NCBI RefSeq assembly: GCF_002240225.1
Contig: NZ_CP022584.1
Location: 806,001-870,000 of the forward strand
DNA: 64,000 nucleotides
Source: Paenibacillus physcomitrellae
GTDB taxonomy: Bacteria > Bacillota > Bacilli > Paenibacillales > Paenibacillaceae
Reading direction: 5' to 3'
In this document: positions 43,725 through 53,014 of the stretch, in pieces
How positions within the stretch are numbered: position 1 is the first letter of the stretch
Layout of the letters: every line of letters begins with the position of its first letter
Notes under the pieces: model-generated
Seen by the model: the letters and a program-made list of their open reading frames with translations, nothing else
Database searches by the model: none
What the model was told of the DNA's origin: nothing
Made by a program: the position numbers and the translations under genes

Positions 43725-43752
43725 ATCATATCTTCAGATCAGAGGTAGTTGT

Positions 43753-44457
43753 TTATTTCAGGACAAACAGCTTGATATCCTGGATACCGAACTGGCTGAC
43801 ATCTTTCTTCGAACCTGGTACAAAAATGTCGATCCGGTTGCCTTTAATCGCGCCGCCCTGGTCCGTAGCAGTGGCTACAAAAGCGTACTTCGGCAGAAAG
43901 CCGGCAAAACTATGACCGGTAACCAGCACCTTGGTGCCCATAGGGATTACGTTTGGATCTACAGCAATCGTGCCTAATTCAAGCGGATTACCGAAATAAT
44001 CTACCGCACCCCATTTTCCATTCTCATCCGCTGCGGAAGAATAGGCAGTAGCTTTCACGTTAAGAGTCTTCGAATAGTTGAAAGTTTTCCCCCAAGCTTG
44101 GACCACCTTGCTGCTCGACATTACCTTCAGTGCGTTTGCGTCGGCACTAATGACCTTGGCGGGAGTTGCAGCAGAAGCCTTCGGCGTTGAGGCGGCTTTT
44201 TCCTGGCCCGGAATTGTCAGTTTCAAGCCTTCATAGATATTAGTAGCTTTAACAGTAGGATTCGCGTTCATCAAAGCCGTTACCGTTGTGCCATAACGTT
44301 TGGACAAGAGATAGAAAGTATCGCCTTCTTTGGCCGTATAATTCGCTGCAAAAGCAGCAGGCACTAGCTGCAGCGAAAGGGAGAGGCCGATCACCAGCGC
44401 CGTTGTTTTCCCAATCAAGGATTTCCGTTTACTCTTTAACATAGATTTAATAGTCAT
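43753..44457 (-). CDS. LysM and 3D-domain cell wall protein
   Basis: Secreted wall hydrolase-like protein of 234 residues. It has a signal peptide ending PAAFA, one LysM (about 38-82: YTAKEGDTFYLLSKRYGTT) for peptidoglycan binding, and a C-terminal 3D domain with the conserved Asp in AVDPNVIPMGT, TATDQGGAIKGNRIDIF. The fold resembles MltA/RlpA double-psi barrels, so lytic transglycosylase activity is likely. AGGAGG lies upstream of the ATG. The leader shows repeated GTAAC elements that loosely resemble WalR boxes, and no c-di-AMP riboswitch was seen. Confidence 0.85.
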   Translation of the reverse strand: MTIKSMLKSKRKSLIGKTTALVIGLSLSLQLVPAAFAANYTAKEGDTFYLLSKRYGTTVTALMNANPTVKATNIYEGLKLTIPGQEKAASTPKASAATPAKVISADANALKVMSSSKVVQAWGKTFNYSKTLNVKATAYSSAADENGKWGAVDYFGNPLELGTIAVDPNVIPMGTKVLVTGHSFAGFLPKYAFVATATDQGGAIKGNRIDIFVPGSKKDVSQFGIQDIKLFVLK

Positions 44458-44563
44458 AGTATGTATTTCCTCCTTAGTCAGTGGCCTATACCGGCCTGCT
44501 CTGGCTTCGTCAGTAAGACATAGAGTAATATATCACAATTTTGTAACCAGCGAGCAAGCAATT

Positions 44564-44580
44564 GTTACCATTTTGATACA
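44564..44580 (-). promoter_or_regulatory. Possible WalR-like site upstream of the 3D protein
   Basis: On the minus strand TGTATC, 5 nt, GGTAAC: two half-sites with one mismatch each to the WalR consensus TGTWAH-N5-TGTWAH. The role fits a wall hydrolase; the match is weak. Confidence 0.25.
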
Positions 44581-44592
44581 CTCACTCTATAA

Positions 44593-44622
44593 GGGTAACA
44601 ATAAATAAAATTATGTAAACTA
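44593..44622. other. Weak dif-like site
   Basis: The right arm TTATGTAAACTA shares 11 of 12 bases with the conserved arm of the sites at 21396, 34391 and 35780; the left arm GGGTAACAATAA is poor. It lies in the 353-bp gap 44458-44810, which otherwise holds only the upstream region of the 3D gene and no gene. Confidence 0.3.
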
Positions 44623-44810
44623 TTTTTCGTTTAAAACTCTATCTAATCCAGCTTAAAATATCTATTTAAATTTAAAAATATAAAAAAGAGGCCCTTTTCA
44701 GGACCCCTCACGATTTATTCATACACATATATACACACTACATACATTCCGCATTATATCTAAGCTAACTTTGTAACAACTTTTTAACCAGCCAGCCGGC
44801 TGCGAGCCTA

Positions 44811-45533
44811 TTACAACACTTTACCGAGGAAATCGCGGGTCCGTTCTTGTTTAGGACTTCCGAACAGTTCTTCCGGAGATCCCTGCTCCAAAATAACGCC
44901 GCCGTCCATAAACAAAATGCGGTCCCCGACTTCACGCGCAAAGCCCATCTCATGGGTGACGATAACCATGGTCATGCCTTTTTCGGCCAGGCTCTTCATG
45001 ACATCGAGCACTTCGCCGACCATTTCCGGATCCAGCGCCGAGGTTGGTTCGTCAAACAGCATCACATGCGGCTCCATCGCCAGTGCACGGGCGATCGCGA
45101 TTCGCTGTTTCTGTCCGCCTGACAATTGGGAAGGATAAGCATCCTTTTTAGCTTCAAGCCCGACCGTTTTGAGCAGCTCCATGGCATGTTGTTCTGCTTC
45201 AGCTTTGTTTTTCTTCTTCACTTTGACTGGAGCCAGCAGGATATTCTCCATCACGGACTTGTGCGGGAACAAATTGAAATGCTGGAACACCATGCCCATC
45301 TTCTCACGGGCTTTGTTGATGTCATAATTCTTGTCGGTAATCAGCTGCCCTTCAAACCGGATCTCGCCGGACGTCGGCACCTCGAGCAGGTTCAAGCAGC
45401 GCAGGAAGGTACTTTTGCCCGATCCGCTTGGGCCAATCAGCACAACCACTTCCCCTTTGCCGATTTCGAGGTCAATGCCTTTCAGAATTTGAAGCTGGCC
45501 GAAGTTTTTAGTTAATTGGTTAACGTTTATCAC
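44811..45533 (-). CDS. Polar amino acid ABC transporter ATP-binding protein (GlnQ type)
   Basis: ATPase of 240 residues: Walker [10 protein letters not shown], signature LSGGQKQR, Walker [16 protein letters not shown]-loop VTHEMGFA. It overlaps the permease stop by 14 bp. Third gene of binding protein-permease-ATPase. Confidence 0.93.
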   Translation of the reverse strand: MINVNQLTKNFGQLQILKGIDLEIGKGEVVVLIGPSGSGKSTFLRCLNLLEVPTSGEIRFEGQLITDKNYDINKAREKMGMVFQHFNLFPHKSVMENILLAPVKVKKKNKAEAEQHAMELLKTVGLEAKKDAYPSQLSGGQKQRIAIARALAMEPHVMLFDEPTSALDPEMVGEVLDVMKSLAEKGMTMVIVTHEMGFAREVGDRILFMDGGVILEQGSPEELFGSPKQERTRDFLGKVL

Positions 45534-46182
45534 GGTTACTCAGCTTCCTTTCGAACATATTAAGGATCTTGGACAACGTAAACGTCAAGATGAAATACAT
45601 GATAGCTACTACCAAGTAAGGCGTCATGGCATCATAAGTCATCGAAATAATCATGTTGGTTTGATACATCATTTCAGCCATGCCAATAACATATACGATG
45701 GAGGATTCTTTAATAATCGTCACGAATTCGTTGCCGATAGCCGGTAGAACACTCTTTAGAGCCTGAGGCAAAACAATGTATCGCATCGTCATGCCGCCGG
45801 TCATGCCCAAAGAACGGGCTGCTTCCGTCTGCCCCTTGTCCACCCCCTGAATACCCGCACGGAAAATTTCCGCCAAATAAGCAGAGCTGTTCAGAATGAG
45901 TGTAATAGAGCCCGATTCAAAAGCGGTAAATTTGATATTAAAAGTGGTTGCCAATCCGTAGTGGACGATAAAGAGCTGCACGATCATCGGCGTGCCCCGA
46001 AGGATTTCTACCCAAGCCGTCCCGATAAAACGCAGGATCGACCAGCGTGACATCCTGAGCAACGAAATGAGAATACCCACGATAAAACCGCCAACCACCG
46101 AAATGGCGGCCAAAAGGAGCGTAAATTCCAATCCCTTCAGGAAGTAATCGCGATATTCCCAAAAGATTTCAAATATTTTCAT
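45520..46182 (-). CDS. Polar amino acid ABC transporter permease (GlnP/HisM type)
   Basis: Membrane subunit of 220 residues with about five hydrophobic segments and the family motifs [19 protein letters not shown] and [34 protein letters not shown]. The start MKIFEIFW was chosen for GGAAGGGA upstream; the frame extends 32 codons further without a ribosome site and into the intergenic hairpin. Confidence 0.92.
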   Translation of the reverse strand: MKIFEIFWEYRDYFLKGLEFTLLLAAISVVGGFIVGILISLLRMSRWSILRFIGTAWVEILRGTPMIVQLFIVHYGLATTFNIKFTAFESGSITLILNSSAYLAEIFRAGIQGVDKGQTEAARSLGMTGGMTMRYIVLPQALKSVLPAIGNEFVTIIKESSIVYVIGMAEMMYQTNMIISMTYDAMTPYLVVAIMYFILTFTLSKILNMFERKLSNRDKR

Positions 46183-46260
46183 TCGTTCCCTTCCTTTCTT
46201 TGTTTCAAACCAATCCCCTGAGGTGACTTGCACTTGCGCTTGCGCTTCTCGCAAAAAAAC

Positions 46261-46288
46261 AGAAAATAGCGTGATCACGCTATTTTCT
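46261..46288. terminator. Intercistronic palindrome between binding protein and permease
   Basis: A perfect 28-nt palindrome; the arms AGAAAATAGCGT/ACGCTATTTTCT give a 12-bp stem with a GATC loop. It lies between the binding-protein stop and the permease start, where partial termination or mRNA protection would give more binding protein than permease. Confidence 0.7.
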
Positions 46289-46318
46289 GCAGTTTTTGAT
46301 CCATCAACTTATTAGCGA

Positions 46319-47194
46319 TTAGTTGGTTTGCTGATCCGCAAGCTCATTGGCGTCAGTGACGAACTGATCGATCTTTCCTTCTTGCTTCAGACGATCCAGC
46401 GTGGCATTTACTTTGTTCATCAAGTCCGTGTTGCCTTTCTTCACGCCAATGACATAGCCGTCCTCTTCTGCTGTCGGTTTAGCAGCGGTAATCGCCAGTC
46501 CTTCAACCTTTTTCAGATAAGACTCAGCTACCGGAGTTTCAATAACGGCCGCATCCACACGTCCGGATTTCAGCTGCATAATAATGTCGGAGATTTTGGC
46601 CAGGGAAGTCAGCTTTGCGCCTTTGATCCCTTTCGCAATGTCTTCCTGGATCGAGCCGGTTTGCACACCAATTGATTTGCCTTCCAGCGATTCCATTGTG
46701 GCATATTTGTCTTTGTCGCCTTCAGGAACTACGATCGACTGCTCGGCCTGATAATAAATATTAGACAAGTCTACCTGCTCGGCACGTTCTGGTTTAGGAC
46801 TAAGACCGGAAATAACAAGATCTACACGTCCGCTGCTCAGCTCATTCAGGAGTGAGGAGAATTGCATGTCTTTAATTTCAAGCTCAGCATTCATATCCTT
46901 GGCAATTTCGCTTGCGATATTGATATCAATACCTACGATCTGGTCGTTCCCGTCCGAACCTTTAATGTGAAATTCAAACGGTGGATAGTCGGCGCTTGTG
47001 CCAAGAATCAGCTTTCCGCCAGTGCCGCTGCCTGCCGTATTTCCGGCGTTATCGGCTGGAGCCGTGCTGGCATTTCCGCTTCCTGTATTTGTGCTGGCGC
47101 CTGCGCCCGAGTTGTTATTATTTTGTCCGCATGCTGCAAGCATCATGGTAGTCAGCAGCAGACAGATGGTGAGGAATCCCCATTTTTTCTTCAT
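46319..47194 (-). CDS. Polar amino acid-binding lipoprotein
   Basis: Family 3 solute-binding lipoprotein of 291 residues: lipobox LAAC at about residue 21, an Asn/Ser/Gly-rich linker, then LILGTSADYPPFEFH, IVGIDINIASEIAKDMNAELEIKDM and a second lobe ending VNATLDRLKQEGKIDQFV. It feeds the GlnP/GlnQ-type transporter. Specificity (glutamine, cystine, arginine or another) is not clear. The promoter is well defined, 68-96 bp upstream. Confidence 0.92.
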   Translation of the reverse strand: MKKKWGFLTICLLLTTMMLAACGQNNNNSGAGASTNTGSGNASTAPADNAGNTAGSGTGGKLILGTSADYPPFEFHIKGSDGNDQIVGIDINIASEIAKDMNAELEIKDMQFSSLLNELSSGRVDLVISGLSPKPERAEQVDLSNIYYQAEQSIVVPEGDKDKYATMESLEGKSIGVQTGSIQEDIAKGIKGAKLTSLAKISDIIMQLKSGRVDAAVIETPVAESYLKKVEGLAITAAKPTAEEDGYVIGVKKGNTDLMNKVNATLDRLKQEGKIDQFVTDANELADQQTN

Positions 47195-47261
47195 GTTAGT
47201 CTCTCTCCTAATGAATAATTTAGTGTTACAAAAACCTTAAGTGTTTTGTACAGCAGGACTA

Positions 47262-47290
47262 ATTATAGGACAAGTTGCATAGTTATGCAA
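47262..47290 (-). promoter_or_regulatory. Sigma-A promoter of the amino acid ABC operon with overlapping palindrome
   Basis: On the minus strand: -35 TTGCAT (47285-47290), 17-bp spacer, -10 TATAAT (47262-47267). TGCATAGTTATGCA (47276-47289) overlaps the -35 and spacer and TTATGCAAA is repeated just upstream, so a repressor may bind here. No T-box was seen. Confidence 0.65.
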
Positions 47291-47440
47291 AGGATTTTAT
47301 GCAAATTAGTTTCACATTTTCATGTCAAGTTACATTCTATGGAAATAAGGTGTTCAAATTCAGCATATATAAGCTGCAAATTTGTTTCAAACAACCTGCT
47401 CCTTGGTTAATAATTGGCTACTCTTACTGGAGGTGATCAG

Positions 47441-49189
47441 ATGCAGCTGGAAGCTTTTTATCATGTTTCAAGGGATAAATGGGCCTATGCATATGATCCC
47501 GAAACGATCCATTTGCGTGTGCAGACCAAACGGGACGATGTAGATCAGGTACTGGTTTGGACAGGAGACAAATACAATTGGGACGGCACCTTTGAAGAAT
47601 TGGCCATGGAGAAAGCGGCCCATGACGATCTGTTCGACTATTGGGAGATCGAAGTGCACCCCAAATTCAAGCGTTTATCTTATTTATTTAAACTGGTGTC
47701 GGGGGATGAAACCGTCTTTGCCAATGATAAAGGTTTGCATGGCTGCCCCCCTTATCCGCCCGGAGGCAATTATGAAATTGCTTACCTGCATGAAATCGAC
47801 GTCTTAAAAGTCCCGGAATGGGCTAAGAAAGCTGTGTTCTATCAAATTATGCCCGAGCGCTTCGCGAACGGCGATCCTTCCAATGACCCGGAGCAGACCG
47901 CTGATTGGGGTGATCAGCCGCAGATCGATAACTTTTATGGAGGAGATTTGCAGGGGGTTCTTGATCAGCTGGACTATTTAACCGAATTGGGTATTAATGC
48001 GGTGTATTTTACTCCTCTGTTTACCTCCCCTTCTTACCACAAATACGATATCGTCGATTACAAGCAGGTTGACCCCCACTTCGGCGATAACCAGCTGCTG
48101 AAGGATGTCGTCAAGGCCTGTCATGAGCGCGGAATCCGGGTCATGCTGGATGCGGTGTTCAACCACTGCAGCGAGCAGTTCCCGCCTTTCCAGGACGTAC
48201 TGGCCAAAGGGGATCAATCCCCTTACCGGGACTGGTTTCACGTCCGTGAATTTCCGCTTGAAATTCGGGATGGCATCCCCACCTATGAAACGTTTGGTTT
48301 TTATGCTAATATGCCCAAATTTAACACCTCCAACCCCGAAGTTAAAAAGTACCTGCTGGGCGTCGCCGATTATTGGATTCGCGAAGTCGAGCTGGACGGC
48401 TGGAGGCTGGATGTAGCCGATGAAATTGACCACCATTTCTGGCGGGATTTCCGTAAGGTCGTCAAGAGCGCCAATCCGGAGGCCTATATCGTCGGCGAAG
48501 TGTGGAGCGACTCCTTGACTTGGCTTCAAGGTGACCAGTTTGACTCGGTAATGAACTATCCTTTCTCGGATAAAGTGCTTGAGTTCTTTAACGGGGGGAT
48601 GGACGGGTACAGCTTTGCCAACTCCATGGGTTCCCTGTTGATGCGTTATCCCCAGCAGACGAACGAAGTCATCTTTAATATGCTTTGCAGTCACGATACT
48701 CCCCGGCTGTTGACCCGGCTTGGATTGGACAAAAGAAAGCTAAAGCTGTCCGTTGTCTTCTTGTTCACGTATATCGGCACACCGTGCATCTTCTATGGCG
48801 ATGAAATCGGGCTGTCCGGCGAAGGCGATCCCGATTGCCGCAAACCGATGCAGTGGGACACGAGCCAGCAGGACCGGGAACTTTTCGACTTCTACAAGCT
48901 GATGATTGATCTTCGCAAAAAATATGACGCCCTGCGCAAAGGCCGCTTCCGCTTCCTGCAGGCCGAGCCTGACAATCCGTGCATCATCTACGAGCGGGCG
49001 GATCATCACACCCATTTTACGATTTGGATGAACAACACTCCTGAATACCAGGTGCTCAGCCACCCTATGGAGACTAGTGATTGGCGGGATGCCTTAACCG
49101 GCGAAACCGTGAAACCCAGTAACGGGATGATGAATGTTGGGCTTGATCCGTTTGGGTATCGTATTTTGTACCGCAAGATCAAGCCTTGA
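47441..49189 (+). CDS. Cyclomaltodextrinase / neopullulanase-type alpha-amylase (GH13)
   Basis: Cytosolic maltodextrin-degrading enzyme of 582 residues. The CBM34-type N-domain (about 1-125) typical of cyclomaltodextrinases is followed by a GH13 barrel with AVFNHCSEQFPPF, DGWRLDVADE (nucleophile Asp), YIVGEVWSD (acid/base Glu) and CSHDTPR (third Asp), and a C-terminal beta domain. No signal peptide. Start ATG 47441 with GGAGGTG 5 nt before. It is next to the glycogen genes, so it could feed on internal or imported maltodextrins. Maltogenic amylase and neopullulanase cannot be excluded. Confidence 0.9.
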   Translation: MQLEAFYHVSRDKWAYAYDPETIHLRVQTKRDDVDQVLVWTGDKYNWDGTFEELAMEKAAHDDLFDYWEIEVHPKFKRLSYLFKLVSGDETVFANDKGLHGCPPYPPGGNYEIAYLHEIDVLKVPEWAKKAVFYQIMPERFANGDPSNDPEQTADWGDQPQIDNFYGGDLQGVLDQLDYLTELGINAVYFTPLFTSPSYHKYDIVDYKQVDPHFGDNQLLKDVVKACHERGIRVMLDAVFNHCSEQFPPFQDVLAKGDQSPYRDWFHVREFPLEIRDGIPTYETFGFYANMPKFNTSNPEVKKYLLGVADYWIREVELDGWRLDVADEIDHHFWRDFRKVVKSANPEAYIVGEVWSDSLTWLQGDQFDSVMNYPFSDKVLEFFNGGMDGYSFANSMGSLLMRYPQQTNEVIFNMLCSHDTPRLLTRLGLDKRKLKLSVVFLFTYIGTPCIFYGDEIGLSGEGDPDCRKPMQWDTSQQDRELFDFYKLMIDLRKKYDALRKGRFRFLQAEPDNPCIIYERADHHTHFTIWMNNTPEYQVLSHPMETSDWRDALTGETVKPSNGMMNVGLDPFGYRILYRKIKP

Positions 49190-49304
49190 GCAGACAGACT
49201 TATGGAATTAAATGTTTTGAATTAAGCAGCATCATCAAACGGCAGCATGAATTTTACAGCGCAAGCCGTTTGGTGCTGTTTGGCTTGCATCTGAATAAAA
49301 AGCA

Positions 49305-49336
49305 AAGCCCGATCAGCGGTTCGGCTGATCGGGCTT
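49305..49336. terminator. Bidirectional terminator between the amylase and glgA genes
   Basis: AAGCCCGATCAGC (49305-49317) pairs perfectly with 49324-49336, followed by a T-rich tract; the two genes converge here. The rest of 49190-49388 has no gene. Confidence 0.88.
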
Positions 49337-49388
49337 GTATTTTAACTAATTTATTAAAAGTTAACTGGTTTGTTCTCGTTCTTGCTCT

Positions 49389-50843
49389 TCACTCTTCGCC
49401 CGCTGCTGCTTCAAACCCGCTAATCTGCCGATAAATCTCCGCATATTCGCCTGCCGATACACTCCAGCTGTAATCGCCGGAGAAGGCGTTTTTGACGATT
49501 TTCTTCCAATGCTCAGGCTGATGGTAAAATTGAATCGCCCGGCGGATCGTATAAAGCAAATCATGGGCATTGTAATGGGTGAACGTAAACCCGTTTCCTT
49601 CACCCTCGAACTCATTATAGGCCTTGACGGTATCGTTAAGCCCTCCTGTTTCACGGACAATAGGAATGCTGCCGTAACGGAGTGCCAGCAGTTGACTGAT
49701 CCCACACGGTTCGAATTTGGATGGCATCAGGAACATGTCAGACCCCGCATAGATCCGACGCGACAGACTGTCGTCAAACCGGATTTGGGCGGACAACTTT
49801 TGAGGCTGACGATAGGCCGCTTCACGGAACCACTGTTCATATGCAGGATCCCCTGTGCCGAGGACCACGATCTGGACGTCATCAAAATAAAGCAGCTCAT
49901 CCAGAATACGAAGAACCAAATCCAGTCCTTTGGGCTCAACCAAACGTGTCACCATGCTGAGCAGCGGTATATCCGGAGCAACTGGAAGACCCAGTTCTTC
50001 CTGCAGCTTAGCCTTGTTTTCACGTTTCTTGGTCAGATTGCTGCGATAGGTAACCGGCAAAGCTTTATCCGTAGCAGGATTATACAGCTTGGTATCAATA
50101 CCGTTGACGATGCCGGATAACCGCCCGCTGATGGAGCGCAGCAGTCCGTCAAGTCCGTACCCGTAGAAGGATGTCTGGATTTCCTGCGCATAGGTCGGAC
50201 TAACCGTAGTAACATGATCCGCAAACACCAGTCCGGCTTTCATGTAATTCACGTTGCCGTAATATTCCACTCCCTCCGGCGTAAAATAGCTGTTCGGCAG
50301 CCCCAGCAGATCCCCCAATACTTCATAAGGAAATATCCCTTGATAAAGCAAATTATGTACGGTAAATACCGTCTTGATGTCTGCATAGAAAGGATTAAGT
50401 CCATAATGATGGCGAAGCAGCAGCGGAACAGGTCCTGTATGCCAATCGTGCACATGAATCACATCAGGCTGGAAATCAATGACCGGAAGAATATCCAGCA
50501 CAGCTCTGCTGAAGTAGGCAAAACGCTCTCCGTCATCACCGTACCCGTAAATCCCTTCCCTCGCGAAATAGTCTTCGTTATCGATGAAATAAACCTTGAT
50601 CCCTTCGTAGGTCAGCATCTCTACACCGCAATATTTCTCCCGCCAGCCTACATAAACACTTGTTGTTCCTACATGGACCATGTCCTGCTTAAAGCTGTCC
50701 GGTATCATTTTGTGTTTAGGCATGATCAGACGGACATCATGTCCTTCCTTTAATAAAGCTTTGGGCAATGCACCGATTACGTCGGCAAGTCCGCCCGTTT
50801 TGACAAAAGGGGTTCCTTCTGCTGCTGCAAAACATATCTTCAT
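49389..50843 (-). CDS. glgA: Glycogen synthase (ADP-glucose)
   Basis: GT5 enzyme of 484 residues that elongates alpha-1,4-glucan from ADP-glucose. It has FVKTGGLADVIGALPKAL (ADP-glucose binding KTGGL), VIHVHDWHTGPVPL and the C-terminal SKFEPCGISQLLALRYGSIPIVRETGG. It overlaps the glgB stop by 4 nt, so the two are translated together. Confidence 0.95.
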   Translation of the reverse strand: MKICFAAAEGTPFVKTGGLADVIGALPKALLKEGHDVRLIMPKHKMIPDSFKQDMVHVGTTSVYVGWREKYCGVEMLTYEGIKVYFIDNEDYFAREGIYGYGDDGERFAYFSRAVLDILPVIDFQPDVIHVHDWHTGPVPLLLRHHYGLNPFYADIKTVFTVHNLLYQGIFPYEVLGDLLGLPNSYFTPEGVEYYGNVNYMKAGLVFADHVTTVSPTYAQEIQTSFYGYGLDGLLRSISGRLSGIVNGIDTKLYNPATDKALPVTYRSNLTKKRENKAKLQEELGLPVAPDIPLLSMVTRLVEPKGLDLVLRILDELLYFDDVQIVVLGTGDPAYEQWFREAAYRQPQKLSAQIRFDDSLSRRIYAGSDMFLMPSKFEPCGISQLLALRYGSIPIVRETGGLNDTVKAYNEFEGEGNGFTFTHYNAHDLLYTIRRAIQFYHQPEHWKKIVKNAFSGDYSWSVSAGEYAEIYRQISGFEAAAGEE

Positions 50844-52804
50844 TTGACCGCTCTCTCCTTTGAATGGGCTGATTTGCTTTTAAGTTTAGGTTTGCCGACC
50901 GCAGCGGAGGCTGTTCTTTTCCAAATCGTCACGCTTAACGGCGGCAGCTTCAGCTCGATGCTATGGATCTGATCATGCCACTCGATCTTTTCAGCCGTTA
51001 GCGGGCTGCCGTTGGGCGTTCCGCCGCCTCCGAAGTGGGTATCTTCGCTGCTGAAAATCTCCTTATAAACACCGGCTTTAGGTACACCGATCCGGTATCG
51101 CTCGCGGTACACCGGCTGGAAATTGATAACGACGAGCAGCGTGTCTCCGCTTTTTTTCCCTTTTCGCATAAAAGCAATGACACTCTGCCCGGCATCGTGC
51201 GGTGTCAGCCATTGATAGCCGTCCATGCCATGGTCGTGCTCCCAAAGCGCATTTTCCCGCATATAAAAATGATTCAAAGCTTTCGTATACTCCAGCATCA
51301 GCCGGTGGGAATCGTAATCCAGCAGGAACCAGTCCAGCTGGTCCTGGTCTTTCCATTCAATAAACTGACCAAACTCTCCGCCCATAAACAGCAGTTTCTT
51401 GCCCGGAGAAGTCAGCTGGTAAGCAAGAAGCACACGAAGCCCTGCAAATTTCTCTTCATAAGACCCCGGCATTTTATCCAGCAGCGACTTCTTACCGTGG
51501 ACAACCTCGTCATGCGAAAGCGGAAGCGTATAGTTCTCGGAATAAGCATAAACGATTGGAAAGGTCAGCAGATTATGTTTGGAAGGCCGATCCCAGAAAG
51601 GGGTCTCCACATAACCCAGCGTATCGTTCATCCAGCCCATGTTCCATTTGTAATTAAAACCGAGTCCGCCTTCTTCAACGCTCCGGGTCACCATCGGCCA
51701 GGCGCTGGATTCTTCCGCCATCATTAAAGCATGCGGATAATGCCGGGCTACAGCCTGATTCAGTTCCTTCAGAAACTGGATCGCCTCCAGGTTGTCGGTG
51801 CCGCCGAATTCGTTCAGCCGGTATTGACCTTCGCTTTTTTCAAAATCCAATCTCAGCATGCTGGTTACCGCATCCACTCTAAGACCGTCAAAATGGTACA
51901 TATCCATCCAATAAAGCGCACTTGATATCAGAAAAGAACGGACTTCCGGCTTGCTGAAATCAAAGCTTAGCGTTCCCCAGCCGGGTTTGTCCGCCTTCAG
52001 CGGATCACTGTACTCAAACAGCGGGGTTCCATCAAACAGTCTCAAACCATGATCGTCTCTTGCAAAATGTCCAGGCACCCAGTCCAGCAACACTCCGATA
52101 TCGTTCTGGTGGCACTGATCCACGAAATACATCAAATCCTCGGGTTTGCCATACCGGCTGGTCGGCGCAAAATATCCAGTTGCCTGGTAGCCCCAGGACA
52201 AGTCATAAGGATGTTCGGTCAGCGGCATAATTTCAATGTGGGTGTATCCCATTTCCTTGACGTAAGGAATCAATAAATCAGCCATTTCCCGGTACGTATA
52301 AAATTCACCGTCTGCTTTCTGGCGCCAGGTTCCGAAATGCATTTCATAAATATTCAGCGGCTTCCTGTAGGGAATGCGGTTTTTGCGCCTCCAGGCGCCG
52401 TCTCCCCATCGGTAACCGTCTATGGATGCCACCACAGATGCCGTATTCGGCCTTACTTCAGCGTGGAAGGCATAGGGATCTGCTTTAAGAAAGACCCTTC
52501 CATCCGGACCTGTAATTTCATACTTGTAAAATGTTCCTTGGACGATTCCTGGGAAAAAACGACTCCAAAAACCCGATTCGGGTATCTTATATAAAGAGTC
52601 GTTCTCTCCCCTCCAACCGTTCCAATCTGAAGCAATTCCAACATGGCGTGCATGCGGTGCCCAAACGGTGAAACGAACCCCGCTGAGTCCATTTTCAACG
52701 GTCAGATGAGCTCCGAGCGAACGATAGCTGCGATATAAAGTTCCTTCGCGGAACAAATAAATATCTTGTGGTGAAATCGCTACTGCGTGGTTATCTGCGG
52801 CCAT
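50840..52804 (-). CDS. glgB: 1,4-alpha-glucan branching enzyme
   Basis: GH13 branching enzyme of 654 residues. It has an N-terminal CBM48 (about 40-140: VRFTVWAPHARHVGIASDWNGW), then WVPGHF, GLRVDAVTSML (nucleophile), LMMAEESSAWP (acid/base) and LPLSHDEVVHGKKSL, then a C-terminal beta domain. The start MAADNHAV was chosen with GAGGTG 6 nt upstream; in-frame ATGs exist further up to 52906. It is divergent from glgC with about 210 bp between them. Confidence 0.93.
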   Translation of the reverse strand: MAADNHAVAISPQDIYLFREGTLYRSYRSLGAHLTVENGLSGVRFTVWAPHARHVGIASDWNGWRGENDSLYKIPESGFWSRFFPGIVQGTFYKYEITGPDGRVFLKADPYAFHAEVRPNTASVVASIDGYRWGDGAWRRKNRIPYRKPLNIYEMHFGTWRQKADGEFYTYREMADLLIPYVKEMGYTHIEIMPLTEHPYDLSWGYQATGYFAPTSRYGKPEDLMYFVDQCHQNDIGVLLDWVPGHFARDDHGLRLFDGTPLFEYSDPLKADKPGWGTLSFDFSKPEVRSFLISSALYWMDMYHFDGLRVDAVTSMLRLDFEKSEGQYRLNEFGGTDNLEAIQFLKELNQAVARHYPHALMMAEESSAWPMVTRSVEEGGLGFNYKWNMGWMNDTLGYVETPFWDRPSKHNLLTFPIVYAYSENYTLPLSHDEVVHGKKSLLDKMPGSYEEKFAGLRVLLAYQLTSPGKKLLFMGGEFGQFIEWKDQDQLDWFLLDYDSHRLMLEYTKALNHFYMRENALWEHDHGMDGYQWLTPHDAGQSVIAFMRKGKKSGDTLLVVINFQPVYRERYRIGVPKAGVYKEIFSSEDTHFGGGGTPNGSPLTAEKIEWHDQIHSIELKLPPLSVTIWKRTASAAVGKPKLKSKSAHSKERAVK

Positions 52805-53014
52805 GTCCGACACCTCATCACATCCAATCTCCATATTTAAAGATGATATATGTTCTTTATTACCCTTATTCATAAATATTGAAAAGGAAAAGGAACAAAT
52901 TGTCATTGTTTTTGTAATTTTTCAAATCATTCCAAAGTAAAATGGTTTCAACATCAGTATATCTCGTTTATTTATGTACTACACTGACCTAAACAAATTC
53001 GGGAGGGAAACGAC

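Noticed and set aside
44458-44810. c-di-AMP (ydaO) riboswitch ahead of the LysM-3D gene
   Set aside because: The conserved core of that riboswitch is not present; only weak WalR-like half-sites and a dif-like arm were seen.
47195-47440. T-box or riboswitch between the amino-acid binding protein and the amylase
   Set aside because: No T-box motif or conserved riboswitch core was found; the promoter-palindrome explains the region better.
47978-48694. 238-residue antisense ORF in the amylase gene
   Set aside because: Shadow of the GH13 gene on the other strand.
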